Source: G963720515 sp963720515
GTDB lineage: Bacteria; Actinomycetota; Thermoleophilia; Gaiellales; Gaiellaceae
Direction of reading: 5' to 3'
DNA: 64,000 nucleotides
NCBI GenBank assembly: GCA_963720515.1
Contig: OY970397.1
Span: forward strand, 248,001-312,000
In this document: positions 1 to 8,092 of the stretch, one piece after another
How the letters are laid out: each line of letters begins with the position of its first letter
Numbering within the stretch: position 1 is the first letter of the stretch
Position numbers and translations under genes: made by a program
Notes under the pieces: generated by a model
The model's database searches: none
The model's input: the letters and a program-made list of their open reading frames with translations, nothing else
What the model was told of the DNA's origin: nothing

Positions 1-1069
1 GCCGCTCGTCGATCTCGGGCGCGGGAACCCCGACGTGCCGCCGCCTGCGCACGTCGTCGAGCGGCTCGTCGAGGCGGCGCGCGAGCCGACGCCGCTCCAG
101 CACGGGTACGCGCCGTTCCTCGGGCTGCCCGAGCTGAGGGAGGCGATCGCGGCGCGTTACCGCGACGTGTACGGGGTCGAGCTCGATCCCGCGCGCGAGG
201 TTGCGGTGATGCCGGGGACGAAGACCGCGCTCGTCGAGTTCGCGCTCGCCGTGGCGGAGCGGGGCGAGACGATCCTGCTGCCGGACCCGGGGTATCCGGA
301 CTACACGTCGGCGGTCGCGCTCGCCGGCGCGCGCGAGGTGCGCGTGCGGCTCGACCCTGATGCGGGGTGGGCGCCCGATCTCGACGCCGCGCCGCGCGAC
401 GGGGTGGCGGGGCTCTACCTCAACTACCCGTCCAACCCGTGCGCGGCGTGCGCGGAGCCCGGCGTGTTCGAGGCTGCGGTGCGGTTCGCGGAGGAGACGG
501 GCGCGGTGGTCGTGCACGACTTCGCGTACGGCGACCTCGTCTACGACGGGCGCTCGCCGGAGAGCTTTCTCGCGTGCGCGGGCGCGCGCGAGGTCGGCGT
601 CGAGCTGTTCTCGATGTCGAAGAGCTACGGGATGGCCGGGTGGCGGCTCGGGTTCGTCGTCGGGAACGCGGAGATCGTGGCGCGGATGAACCTGCTCTCC
701 GACCACGTGCGCGCGGGGATCTTCCGGCCGGTGCAGGAGGCGGGGATCGCGGCGCTCACCGGGCCGCAGGAGACGGTCGCCGAGCGGCGCGCGCTCTACG
801 AGGGGCGGCGCGACCGGGTGTTCGCGGCGCTGCGCGGGGCCGGGGTGGAGGAGGTGCGCTGCGACGGGACGTTCTTCGTGTGGTTCCGGCTGCCGGGCGG
901 CGTCACGGCGGACGGGATCCTCGCGGACGCGCGGGTCGCGATCGCGCCGGGCGAGGGCTTCGGGCCGAGCGGCGCCGGGTGGGCGCGGATCTCACTCGCG
1001 ACCGCGGACGACGTGCTCGACACCGGGCTCGAGCGTGTCGCGGGCGTGCTCGCGACTGCCGCGCGCTGA
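1..1069 (+). CDS. PLP-dependent class I/II aminotransferase, 5' end outside window
   Basis: The frame is open from base 2, so the N-terminus lies upstream of the window. The fold-type I aminotransferase motifs are visible: HGYAPFLGLPELREAIAARY near the start, a PDPGYPDY loop, NYPSNP, and the PLP-lysine motif SMSKSYGMAGWRLGF near bases 613-657. The HGYxPxxGxxELR and SxSKxYxMAGWRLGF signatures resemble LL-diaminopimelate or N-succinyl-diaminopimelate aminotransferases, but substrate cannot be settled from sequence alone. It ends with TGA, followed by a regulatory element (1072-1165). Confidence 0.85.
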   Translation, partial: PLVDLGRGNPDVPPPAHVVERLVEAAREPTPLQHGYAPFLGLPELREAIAARYRDVYGVELDPAREVAVMPGTKTALVEFALAVAERGETILLPDPGYPDYTSAVALAGAREVRVRLDPDAGWAPDLDAAPRDGVAGLYLNYPSNPCAACAEPGVFEAAVRFAEETGAVVVHDFAYGDLVYDGRSPESFLACAGAREVGVELFSMSKSYGMAGWRLGFVVGNAEIVARMNLLSDHVRAGIFRPVQEAGIAALTGPQETVAERRALYEGRRDRVFAALRGAGVEEVRCDGTFFVWFRLPGGVTADGILADARVAIAPGEGFGPSGAGWARISLATADDVLDTGLERVAGVLATAAR

Positions 1070-1071
1070 AT

Positions 1072-1165
1072 GGCACACCTCGTCACACATCCGGCACATT
1101 CCGTCACAGACACGTGACGAAGTTCGCGCTACCGTCGAAAGCGGGGGAAGAGGGCCGAAGGCCCC
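1072..1165 (+). promoter_or_regulatory. Phased-repeat promoter element, copy 1 (hairpin module B)
   Basis: GGCACA or GTCACA repeats occur at about 1072, 1083, 1093 and 1103, roughly one helical turn apart. They are followed by CAGACA (1107-1112), 17 bp and TACCGT (1130-1135). Downstream is module B: GGGCC-GAA-GGCCC (1152-1164) flanked by G-runs, shared with the copy at 34823. It reads into the 3' end of the oppositely oriented transglycosylase gene, so no protein gene is served. A small antisense or untranslated RNA is inferred. Confidence 0.55.
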
Positions 1166-1187
1166 GGGGGCAATCTCGCGCGAAGGG

Positions 1188-2105
1188 CTACACGCGGCCC
1201 ATCGTCGCCAGCACGTCCGCCGCGAACCGCCGGGCCTCGCGGGATGCGCCGTAGCGCCGCACCGACGTCGGGCCCTGGTTGTACGCGGCCAGCGCGCGCC
1301 GGATGTGGCCGTGGAACTCCCGGTACATCTGGCGCAGGAAGAGGACGCCGACGCGGATGTTCCCGTCCGTCGAGCGCGCGATCTGCTCGCCGACGAGCAC
1401 CGTCTCGACGTAGTCCCACGTCGCCGGCGTGACCTGCATCACGCCGAACGCGCCCACGGGCGACACCACGTTCGGCTGCCAGCCGGACTCGATCCACGCG
1501 AGCGCGCGCACGAGGCGGGTCGACATGCCGTAGCGCACCGCCCAGTAGTCGAGCTTCCCGCGGATCGTGCTTCGGCCCGAGGACGAGGTTGACGCCGGCC
1601 GTACCGCCCGCGACCCGCCGAGCGCCCGCCGCGTCACCGGGCCCGCAACGGCATCCGCGGCCAGTCCCGCGCGCTTCTGGAACCGTCGCAGCGCGAGCGA
1701 GGTCTCCCGGCCGAAGTAGCCGTCCACGATCCCGGTCGGCGCGCCGCGGCGCGACAGCATGAACTGGAGCACGGCGACGTCCCAGCCGACCATTCCGATC
1801 CGGAGGATGCGCTTCCCGTAGAGCGGGCGGCCCAGCCGGCCGAGCGCGCGCCGCGTCGCCGGGCCGGGGATCCCGTCCACGGTCAGCCCCTTCCGCTTCT
1901 GGAAGTGGCGTACGGCCGCCGCGGTCATCGGCCCCGCGATCCCGTCGATCGCCCCGCGGTACTCGCCCCAGGAGCGCAAGGCCACCTGGAGCCCGGCGTG
2001 CTGCGGGTTCACGCTCGACCCCGCACGCGCGGCTTCCGCCGGCTGAGCGGCGGCACAGAGGACGGCCATTGCGCACGCGGCCGCGATGACGATTCGCGCC
2101 GGCAT
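1188..2105 (-). CDS. Secreted lytic transglycosylase with two peptidoglycan-binding domains
   Basis: This 305-residue protein has an N-terminal signal peptide (hydrophobic residues about 4-24, Ala-rich cleavage region). Two PG_binding_1 repeats follow (about 35-85 and 100-155; VRHFQKRKGLTVDGIPGPAT and LRRFQKRAGLAADAVAGPVT). The C-terminal SLT-type lysozyme-like domain (about 175-300) has catalytic Glu in ALAWIESGWQ, then GAFGVMQVTP and ALAAYNQGP. It likely cleaves glycan strands in the cell envelope. The start at 2105 is placed by the signal peptide. A hairpin abuts it (2106-2131). Confidence 0.88.
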   Translation of the reverse strand: MPARIVIAAACAMAVLCAAAQPAEAARAGSSVNPQHAGLQVALRSWGEYRGAIDGIAGPMTAAAVRHFQKRKGLTVDGIPGPATRRALGRLGRPLYGKRILRIGMVGWDVAVLQFMLSRRGAPTGIVDGYFGRETSLALRRFQKRAGLAADAVAGPVTRRALGGSRAVRPASTSSSGRSTIRGKLDYWAVRYGMSTRLVRALAWIESGWQPNVVSPVGAFGVMQVTPATWDYVETVLVGEQIARSTDGNIRVGVLFLRQMYREFHGHIRRALAAYNQGPTSVRRYGASREARRFAADVLATMGRV

Positions 2106-2131
2106 GGACGGACCCCATTGGGGACCCGTCC
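2106..2131 (-). promoter_or_regulatory. Hairpin directly against the transglycosylase start codon
   Basis: In the minus-strand mRNA, GGACGG pairs with CCGTCC and an inner CCCC pairs with GGGG around a 3-nt loop. The stem ends at the base before ATG (2105), where a ribosome-binding site would lie. It may mask initiation or act as a terminator for the gene upstream. Confidence 0.45.
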
Positions 2132-2156
2132 GCGAACTCCTCCCCCGAAATCGAAC

Positions 2157-2184
2157 GGGCCCCGGAGCCGAAGCCCCGGGGCCC
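2157..2184 (-). terminator. GC hairpin, likely terminator of the membrane protein gene
   Basis: A perfect 9-bp stem (2157-2165 with 2176-2184) and 10-base loop lie 7 bases after the stop of the minus-strand gene ending at 2191. There is no U-run, as is common in high-GC genomes. Confidence 0.5.
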
Positions 2185-2190
2185 CTCGAG

Positions 2191-2856
2191 CTAGACGGTC
2201 GGCGTCGCGACGGTCGGCGTCGCCGCCGGTACCGCGGTGGTCACCGGCCGCATCCACATGAGGATCGACAGGACGATGATCCAGAGCGGCACCGCGAAGA
2301 TGAGCGCCGCCCACCCGATCGGCCCGATGAGGAGCACGAGCGCGATCAGGAGGCTCACCCACGCGAGCCACTTCGGCAAGACGCGCGTCTGAAGCGCGAC
2401 GAGCCCGGTCCCGGCGAGCAGGACCGCGGCGCTGATCTCGGCCCCCACGAAGAACAGGTCGCCGAGGTTGTGCAGCGCGTCGGCAGTCGTCGCGTTCAGG
2501 CTGTCCTCGCTGATTCCCGCGGCCAGGTCGCCTCCGAGGAATCCCAGCGCGAAGACGGCCATCGCGACGCCGCCCGCGAAGGTCGTCGCCGTGAGCGCGG
2601 CACTTCCGCCCTCGGCGAGGAAGAGCCGCTCGCGCAGCGCGCCGAGGAACCAGAAGAAGAAGAACACGCCGATCATGAACAGGAACGACCCGATCGTGAT
2701 CGTGTCCGCGTTGTCCTGGACCCACGCGAGGACCTGGTCGGCCGACGCGTCGTCCGCCGGCATGTCAGTGCTCTCCGTGATCAAGAGCCCGATCACCCAG
2801 AGCGCCACCGCGAGGATGCCCGTCAGCGGAAGCCACCGTTGAAGCCGCAGAGCCAT
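2191..2856 (-). CDS. Polytopic membrane protein of unknown function
   Basis: This 221-residue protein has about six hydrophobic segments: roughly residues 10-26, 55-73, 88-108, 135-152, 163-178 and 182-200. A short Asp/Ala-rich outer loop follows the first (ESTDMPADDASADQV), and the tail is Thr/Val/Pro repetitive (about 205-221). The topology resembles DUF4386-like membrane proteins, but I cannot assign a family firmly. An AAGGGGG Shine-Dalgarno sits about 5 nt before the ATG, unlike the leaderless genes around it. It is divergent from dnaE. Confidence 0.7.
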   Translation of the reverse strand: MALRLQRWLPLTGILAVALWVIGLLITESTDMPADDASADQVLAWVQDNADTITIGSFLFMIGVFFFFWFLGALRERLFLAEGGSAALTATTFAGGVAMAVFALGFLGGDLAAGISEDSLNATTADALHNLGDLFFVGAEISAAVLLAGTGLVALQTRVLPKWLAWVSLLIALVLLIGPIGWAALIFAVPLWIIVLSILMWMRPVTTAVPAATPTVATPTV

Positions 2857-2933
2857 CGTTCCCCCTTCGTCGTAGATGACGGCGGGAGTGTAGGACGAGC
2901 CTCGGCCGAAAGCATCTCGTCGGGCCTGGCTCC

Positions 2934-2939
2934 TAGACT
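2934..2939 (+). promoter_or_regulatory. -10 box of dnaE
   Basis: TAGACT lies 3 nt before ATG 2943 and 9 nt before GTG 2949. The 9-nt spacing equals that at def, rpmB, lgt and trmD, so a leaderless start at GTG 2949 may be the true one. Confidence 0.5.
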
Positions 2940-2942
2940 GGG

Positions 2943-5900
2943 ATGCCCGTGCCCGACGCGTCCTTCGTTCACCTGCACGTCCACTCCGAGTTCTCGATCC
3001 TCGACGGGGCGTGCCGGATCCCGGCGCTCGCCGCGCGGGCCGCCGAGCTCGACATGCCGGCCGTCGGGCTCACCGACCACGGCTCGCTCGCGGGGGCGGT
3101 CGAGCTCTACAAACAGGCCGGAACGCAAGGAATCAAGCCGATTCTGGGCTGCGAGGTCTACGTCGCCGACGATCGCCGCGCGCTCAAGAAGGGTTATGCG
3201 CACCTGACGCTCCTGGCCGAGTCCAACGAGGGCTACGCGAACCTGATCCGCCTCGTCTCGTCGGGCTACCTCGAGGGCTACTACTACAAGCCGCGCGTCG
3301 ACTGGGAGCTCCTCGAGCGCCACTCGAAGGGGCTCGTCGCGCTCTCCGGCTGCCTCTCCGGCCGGGTGTCGAAGGCGCTCGAGCAGGGGAGCCGCGGCCA
3401 GGCCGAGGCCGAGCTCGCGCGCCTGCGCGACGTCTTCGGCGCCGACTCGACGTACGTCGAGCTCCAGAACGCCGGCCTCCCGGTGCAGGAGCGGATCGTC
3501 GCCGAGCTCACGGAGATGGCGGCCCAGTTCAACCTCCCGACGGTCGCGACCGGGGACGTCCACTACCTGAACCACGCGGACGCGCGCGCACACGAGGCGC
3601 TCCTCTGCATCCAGTCGGGCGACTCGCTCTCGAACCCGAACCGGTGGCGCTTCGACACCGACCAGTTCTTCTTCAAGAGCCCCGACGAGATGGCGCTCGA
3701 CTTCCCGGGCCACGAGGACGCGATGCGGCGCACGCTCGAGATCGCCGAGCGCTGCACGGTCACGATGGAGCTCGGCCGGATCCTGCTGCCGACCTTCCCG
3801 GTGCCCGACGGCCGCGACGCGTTCGACTACCTGGTCGAGCTCTGCGAGAAGGGCCTCGAGCGCCGCTACGAGCGCGCGACCCCGGAGCTCACCGACCGGC
3901 TCAAGTTCGAGCTCAAGACGATCAAGGAGATGGGGTTCGCGGACTACTTCCTGATCGTCTGGGACTTCATCCAGTTCGCGAAGCGCGAGGGGATCGGCGT
4001 CGGCCCGGGCCGCGGCTCGGCGGCCGGCTCGCTGGTCGCCTACTGCCTCGAGGTCACGGACATCGACCCGATCCGCTACGACCTGCTCTTCGAGCGGTTC
4101 CTGAACCCGGGCCGCAAGTCGATGCCGGACATCGACATCGACTTCTCCGTCCACGGCCGCGACCGCGTCATCAACTACGTGGCCGACAAGTACGGGCGCG
4201 ACCGGGTGGCCCAGATCATCACGTTCGGGACGATGATGGCGCGGGCCGCGGTGCGCGACGCCGGGCGCGTGCTCGACGTGCCGTACGGGACGGTCGACCG
4301 GATCGCGAAGCTCATCCCCGAAGGCCCGAAGGTCTACCTCGAGGAGTCGATGAAGCGCGGCTCCGACCTGCGCGAGGCCTACGACTCGGACGAGCAAGTG
4401 CGCCAGATCGTGGACCTCGCGCGGCCGCTCGAGGGGCTGGTCAGGCAGGACTCGATCCACGCGGCGGGCGTCGTGATCGGCGACCGGCCGCTCACCGAGT
4501 ACGTGCCGCTCCAGCAGAAGGGGCCAGAGCAGGAGGTCGTGACGCAGTTCTCGATGGGCGACGTCGAGGCGCTCGGTCTGCTCAAGATGGACTTCCTCGG
4601 CCTGCGCAACCTGGACGTGATCGACGAGGCGGTCGCGCTCATCGGCAACGGCCTCGACATGCGGACGGTGCCGCTCGACGACCCGAAGACCTACGCGCTC
4701 CTCCAGCGCGGCGAGGCGAACGGCGTCTTCCAGTTCGAGTCCTCCGGGATGCGCGAGGCGCTCCGGCAGGTGAAGCCCACGGAGTTCGAGGATCTCATCG
4801 CGCTCGTCGCGCTCTACCGGCCGGGGCCGATGGCCTACATCCCGGTCTACGCGCGGCGAAAGCACGGCGGCGAGGCGGTCGCGTTCGCCGATCCGCGGCT
4901 CGAGCCGATCACCGGGCCGACCTACGGGATCTGCATCTACCAGGAGCAGTACATGGAGATCGCCAAGCAACTCGCGGGGTTCACGCCCGCCGAGGCGGAC
5001 GACCTGCGCAAGGCGATCGGCAAGAAGATCCACGCGCTCATGGCGTCCCTCAAGGACAAGCTCCTCGAGGGCTGCGCCGCGAACGGGGTCACGCCGCAGG
5101 TCGCGCAGCAGCTCTGGAAGGACATGGAGCAGGCGCAGGACTACTCGTTCAACAAGTCGCACGCCGCCTGCTACGCGCTCATCGCCTACCGCACCGCGTA
5201 CCTCAAGGCGAACTTCCCGGCGGAGTACATGGCGGCGCTCATCTCGTCGGTCATGAACACGAAGGACAAGGTGCCGTACTACGTCGCGGCCTGCGACGAG
5301 CTCGGGATCGAGGTGCTGCCGCCCGACGTGAACTCCTCTGCCGCGGACTTCGCGGTCGTCGAGGGGAAGATCCGGTTCGGGCTGAACGCGGTGAAGAACG
5401 TGGGCGGGTCGGCCGCGCAGTCGATCGTCGCGGCGCGCGAGGACGGCGGGCCGTTCGAGTCCGTCTGGGACTTCGTCGAGCGGGTGGACGCCCAGCTCGT
5501 GAACAAGCGCGCGCTCGAGGCCTTGGCGAAGTGCGGCGCGCTGGACTCCACGGGCGCGACGCGGCGCGGGCTGCTCGACGACGAGATGCTCGAGCGGGTC
5601 GTCGGCTGGGGCGTGAAGCACCAGGCCGACCGGCTCTCCGGGCAGGGCTCGATCTTCGACCTGGGCCTCGAGGACGCGGGGGAGGCCGGCCCGGCGCGGC
5701 ACCACCCGGTGCTGCCGACGGCGGAGTACGAGAAGCGGACGCTGCTCGCGTTGGAGAAGGAGAGCCTTGGGCTCTACGTGTCCGAGCATCCCTTGGATGC
5801 CGTTCGGGGCGCGCTGCGGCGGAAGACGGACTGCACGCTGGCCGAGCTCGAGCGTCGTCGCGACGGCGACGTCGTCACGGTCGGCGGGCTCGTCGGCGCA

Positions 5901-6363
5901 TCGAAGGCGATCACGACGAAGAAGGGCGACCCGATGGTCTTCCTGCGGCTCGACGACCTGTCCGGGTCGGTCGAGGTGGTCGTATTCAACTCGGTGCTGG
6001 CCGGCTCGCGCGAGCTCCTCGACGTCGATCGCATGCTCGTCCTCAAGGGGCGCGTGGACCACAAGCAGGAGGGCGAGACGAAGGTGATCGCGATGGAGGT
6101 TGCGCCGTTCGACGCCGCGCCGGATGCGGAGTCGGACCGCGAGGTGCGGCTCCGGGTCGATGCGCGCGCGGCGCTCGGCGGGGCTCATCCGCGAGTTGGC
6201 CGACGTGGCGAAGCGCTACCCGGGCGAGGCGTCAGTGGTGGTCGCGCTCGAGACGTCGCAGGGCCCACAGACATACGCCTTCGGCCCCGGCTTCCGCGTG
6301 AAGCCCGCGCCGGACTTCTACGCCGAGGTGAAGGCGTTGCTCGGCGAAGCCGCCGTCGCGTAG
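2943..6363 (+). CDS. dnaE: DNA polymerase III alpha subunit (frameshifted near 3' end)
   Basis: Replicative polymerase, about 1139 residues when the frame is repaired. The N-terminal PHP domain begins FVHLHVHSEFSILDGACR. The C-family polymerase core contains GVGPGRGSAAGSLVAY and the catalytic PDIDIDFS. The fingers carry YQEQYMEIAKQLAGF and FNKSHAACYALIAYRTAYLK, and an OB fold follows residue about 960. After VRLRVDARAALG (about 6180) the frame drifts into Arg-rich nonsense. One base later the frame continues as LIRELADVAKRYPGEA to TAG 6361-6363, so one surplus base lies in 6165-6184, probably in the GGGG run. GTG 2949 is an alternative start. Confidence 0.93.
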
Positions 6364-6381
6364 CCGGCGCTCCCGACCGGC
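6363..6381. terminator. Small inverted repeat between convergent genes
   Basis: GCCGG (6363-6367) pairs with CCGGC (6377-6381) in the 18-base gap between dnaE and the convergent gene ending at 6382. The stem is only 5 bp, so this is a weak candidate for a shared terminator. Confidence 0.3.
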
Positions 6382-7038
6382 TCAGGAGAGCGCGTGCTCG
6401 AGGGCGGTCCGATTGTGCGGACCACCGTGCGTGGCGAGCACATCCTCGACCGGCCGCTCGAGCAAGGGGCGCAACGCCTCCTTGACCTGCTCGGGCGTCA
6501 CGCCGTCAGGTAGCCAATCCGGCGGGATCTCGAGGCCGTGGCCGAAGTCGACGAGTGTGTCGCCGGCGATGACCGCACGGCGGCTCTCGACCCAAAGCAC
6601 GAGGTCGTTCGGCTCCTTTCCCGGGAACGCCTCGACTCCGACCGACAGCCGATCGCCGGCCGAGAACAGATGCCCCTCGACCGCGTCCCCGGCTAGCAGC
6701 CAGGCCACGTCGGGGCTGCCTTCGTCGGGCGGAGGCACGAATACCGGCGCGCTGAGCCGCTCCGCCAAGCTCTGGGTGTCGCGCTCGTGCCACGGGCACG
6801 TCAGCACGATCGCCGCCTGGCGGTCGGCCGCAAGCTCGACGATCTCTCTCGGCACCGCCAGCGGATCGAACAGCAGCACCTGGTCGCCGTTGTCGATCGC
6901 GTAGGACGAAACCACTCCCGCCTCACTCGGCGTCTCAGCGGTCGCCGCAAGGCGCTGGCGAAGCGACTCGGTCTCAGGCCCCGACCAGTCCGGGTGCGGT
7001 GCCTCCCAGTGCCACAAGCCCGTTCGCAACTCGCGCAC
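6382..7038 (-). CDS. Metallo-beta-lactamase-fold-like protein with degenerate metal motif
   Basis: This 218-residue protein shows a weak beta-lactamase-fold pattern. SSYAIDNGDQVLLFDP matches the opening strands. LTCPWHERDTQSL replaces the usual HxHxDH with only partial metal ligands. GDTLVDFGHGLE and VLATHGGP match the later Asp and His motifs. Activity may be lost or altered. It is the first gene of the accessory region, with GTG at 7038 placed by TAGGAT six bases upstream. It could be a hydrolase or a non-enzymatic relative. Confidence 0.65.
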   Translation of the reverse strand: MRELRTGLWHWEAPHPDWSGPETESLRQRLAATAETPSEAGVVSSYAIDNGDQVLLFDPLAVPREIVELAADRQAAIVLTCPWHERDTQSLAERLSAPVFVPPPDEGSPDVAWLLAGDAVEGHLFSAGDRLSVGVEAFPGKEPNDLVLWVESRRAVIAGDTLVDFGHGLEIPPDWLPDGVTPEQVKEALRPLLERPVEDVLATHGGPHNRTALEHALS

Positions 7039-7044
7039 GGCGGC

Positions 7045-7050
7045 ATCCTA
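7045..7050 (-). promoter_or_regulatory. -10 box, leaderless gene ending at 6382
   Basis: TAGGAT on the minus strand is 6 nt before the GTG start at 7038. Confidence 0.5.
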
Positions 7051-7112
7051 AATCACATGGACGCAGTCGCCGACGCTCGCCCAGGGGCAGAGCTCGCGGG
7101 CGCATCCGGCGT

Positions 7113-7145
7113 GTAACTACTGGGCCGCGATAACCCCTGACGAGC
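7113..7145 (+). repeat. Accessory-region repeat, copy 1 (partial)
   Basis: It starts GTAACTACTGGGCCGCGATA and matches copy 2 for about 33 bases before diverging. It lies between the divergent genes ending at 6382 and starting at 7260. Confidence 0.6.
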
Positions 7146-7247
7146 CTAGAAAGCGCATGGACGGCAGGATGGGGAGCCGTGGCCCAAAGGTACTGCGCGG
7201 CCCTCCTCGCTCCGGTCGTCGAGGCAAAGCGTCCTCCCGCCTGGCGC

Positions 7248-7253
7248 TAACCT
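7248..7253 (+). promoter_or_regulatory. -10 box, leaderless cupin-TPR gene
   Basis: TAACCT is 6 nt before ATG 7260. Confidence 0.5.
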
Positions 7254-7259
7254 GCTGGC

Positions 7260-7940
7260 ATGGCCGACTCGCCTCAGAACACATGGAAAGTCACGCACCT
7301 GGACGAGTTGCCGCGGGTCGGAAACGGCAGCCTCTGGCGGCCGGTCCGGCGACAGCTCGGTGTGACGGGCTTCGGCATCAACGCATATACGGCCGAGGAG
7401 ATCGGGGCTGAGCTCATCGAGCCCCACGACGAGACGAGCCCCGGCTCGGGGCGCCACGAAGAGGTCTACCTCGTCGTCGAGGGCACGGCACGATTCCGGG
7501 TCGCGGACTCCGACCTCGAGGCGTCCAGCGGCACTTTCGTGTTCGTACCGCCCGGCGTACACCGCGAGGCGACGGCCGGTGCAGCCCCGACCACGGTTGT
7601 CGTCGTCGGGGGCCGCCCCGGCACCGCCCTACCCGTGTCACCGTTCGAGTACTGGTACGCGGCAGAACCGGCCTACCAGGCAGGCGACTTCGAGGAGGCG
7701 GTCGCGATTGCCCGCGAAGGCTTGGTCGATTATCCCGACCACCCACACCTGCACTACCAGCTGGCCTGCTACGAAGCTCGCGCGGGGAATGCCGACGCCG
7801 CCCTGGCGCACCTGGAGGTCGCGTGCCGTGACGAGCGTGTGTCCGGCTGGGCGGCGGACGACGAGGACTTTTCGAGCCTTCGCGGCGACGAGCGTTTCAC
7901 CCGGCTACTCCAGTCCGGCGCGTCGAGCCCATCAGCGTAG
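7260..7940 (+). CDS. Cupin domain fused to TPR-like helices
   Basis: This 226-residue protein joins two parts. Residues about 30-120 form a cupin barrel: GSGRHEEVYLVVEGTARFRV (metal-binding His/Glu region) and TFVFVPPGVHREATAG (second cupin motif). Residues about 130-220 form tetratricopeptide-like helices (AEPAYQAGDFEEAVAIAREG, HYQLACYEARAGNADAALAH). It is probably a small-molecule-binding or protein-interaction protein. It lies between repeat copies 1 and 2 in the accessory region. The start is set by the ATG 6 nt after a TANNNT box. Confidence 0.75.
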   Translation: MADSPQNTWKVTHLDELPRVGNGSLWRPVRRQLGVTGFGINAYTAEEIGAELIEPHDETSPGSGRHEEVYLVVEGTARFRVADSDLEASSGTFVFVPPGVHREATAGAAPTTVVVVGGRPGTALPVSPFEYWYAAEPAYQAGDFEEAVAIAREGLVDYPDHPHLHYQLACYEARAGNADAALAHLEVACRDERVSGWAADDEDFSSLRGDERFTRLLQSGASSPSA

Positions 7941-7957
7941 GTCGAGACCGCCGATCG

Positions 7958-8012
7958 GTAACTACTGGGCCGCGATTACCCCTGACTGCGCTCAGGCGAC
8001 AGTACGCTCGCG
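7958..8012 (+). repeat. Accessory-region repeat, copy 2
   Basis: Full-length copy following the cupin-TPR stop. Its core contains ACCCCTGACTGCGCTCAGGC followed by GACAGTACGCTCGC. It aligns without gaps to copies 3 and 4 over about 50 bases. Confidence 0.7.
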
Positions 8013-8023
8013 CAAGCGAGCGT
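8004..8023. terminator. Perfect hairpin with GCAA tetraloop at the end of repeat copy 2
   Basis: ACGCTCGC (8004-8011) pairs with GCGAGCGT (8016-8023) around a GCAA tetraloop. Copies 3 and 4 keep the left arm region but not the full hairpin. It may terminate the cupin-TPR transcript. Confidence 0.5.
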
Positions 8024-8077
8024 TCGCAGATGACGCCAGAGCTGGGCGGGGTCGACTTGGCATTGACCGGCAGGTCG

Positions 8078-8083
8078 TAGCGT
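8078..8083 (+). promoter_or_regulatory. -10 box, leaderless gene 8093
   Basis: TAGCGT is exactly 9 nt before GTG 8093, supporting that start over internal GTGs at 8114, 8132 and 8144. A TTGGCA (8057-8062) could be a -35, though its 15-bp spacer is short. Confidence 0.5.
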
Positions 8084-8092
8084 TGACCGGAC

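Noticed and set aside
2823..6188. Antisense 1121-codon frame opposite dnaE
   Set aside because: Same GC-driven artefact; no recognisable motif.
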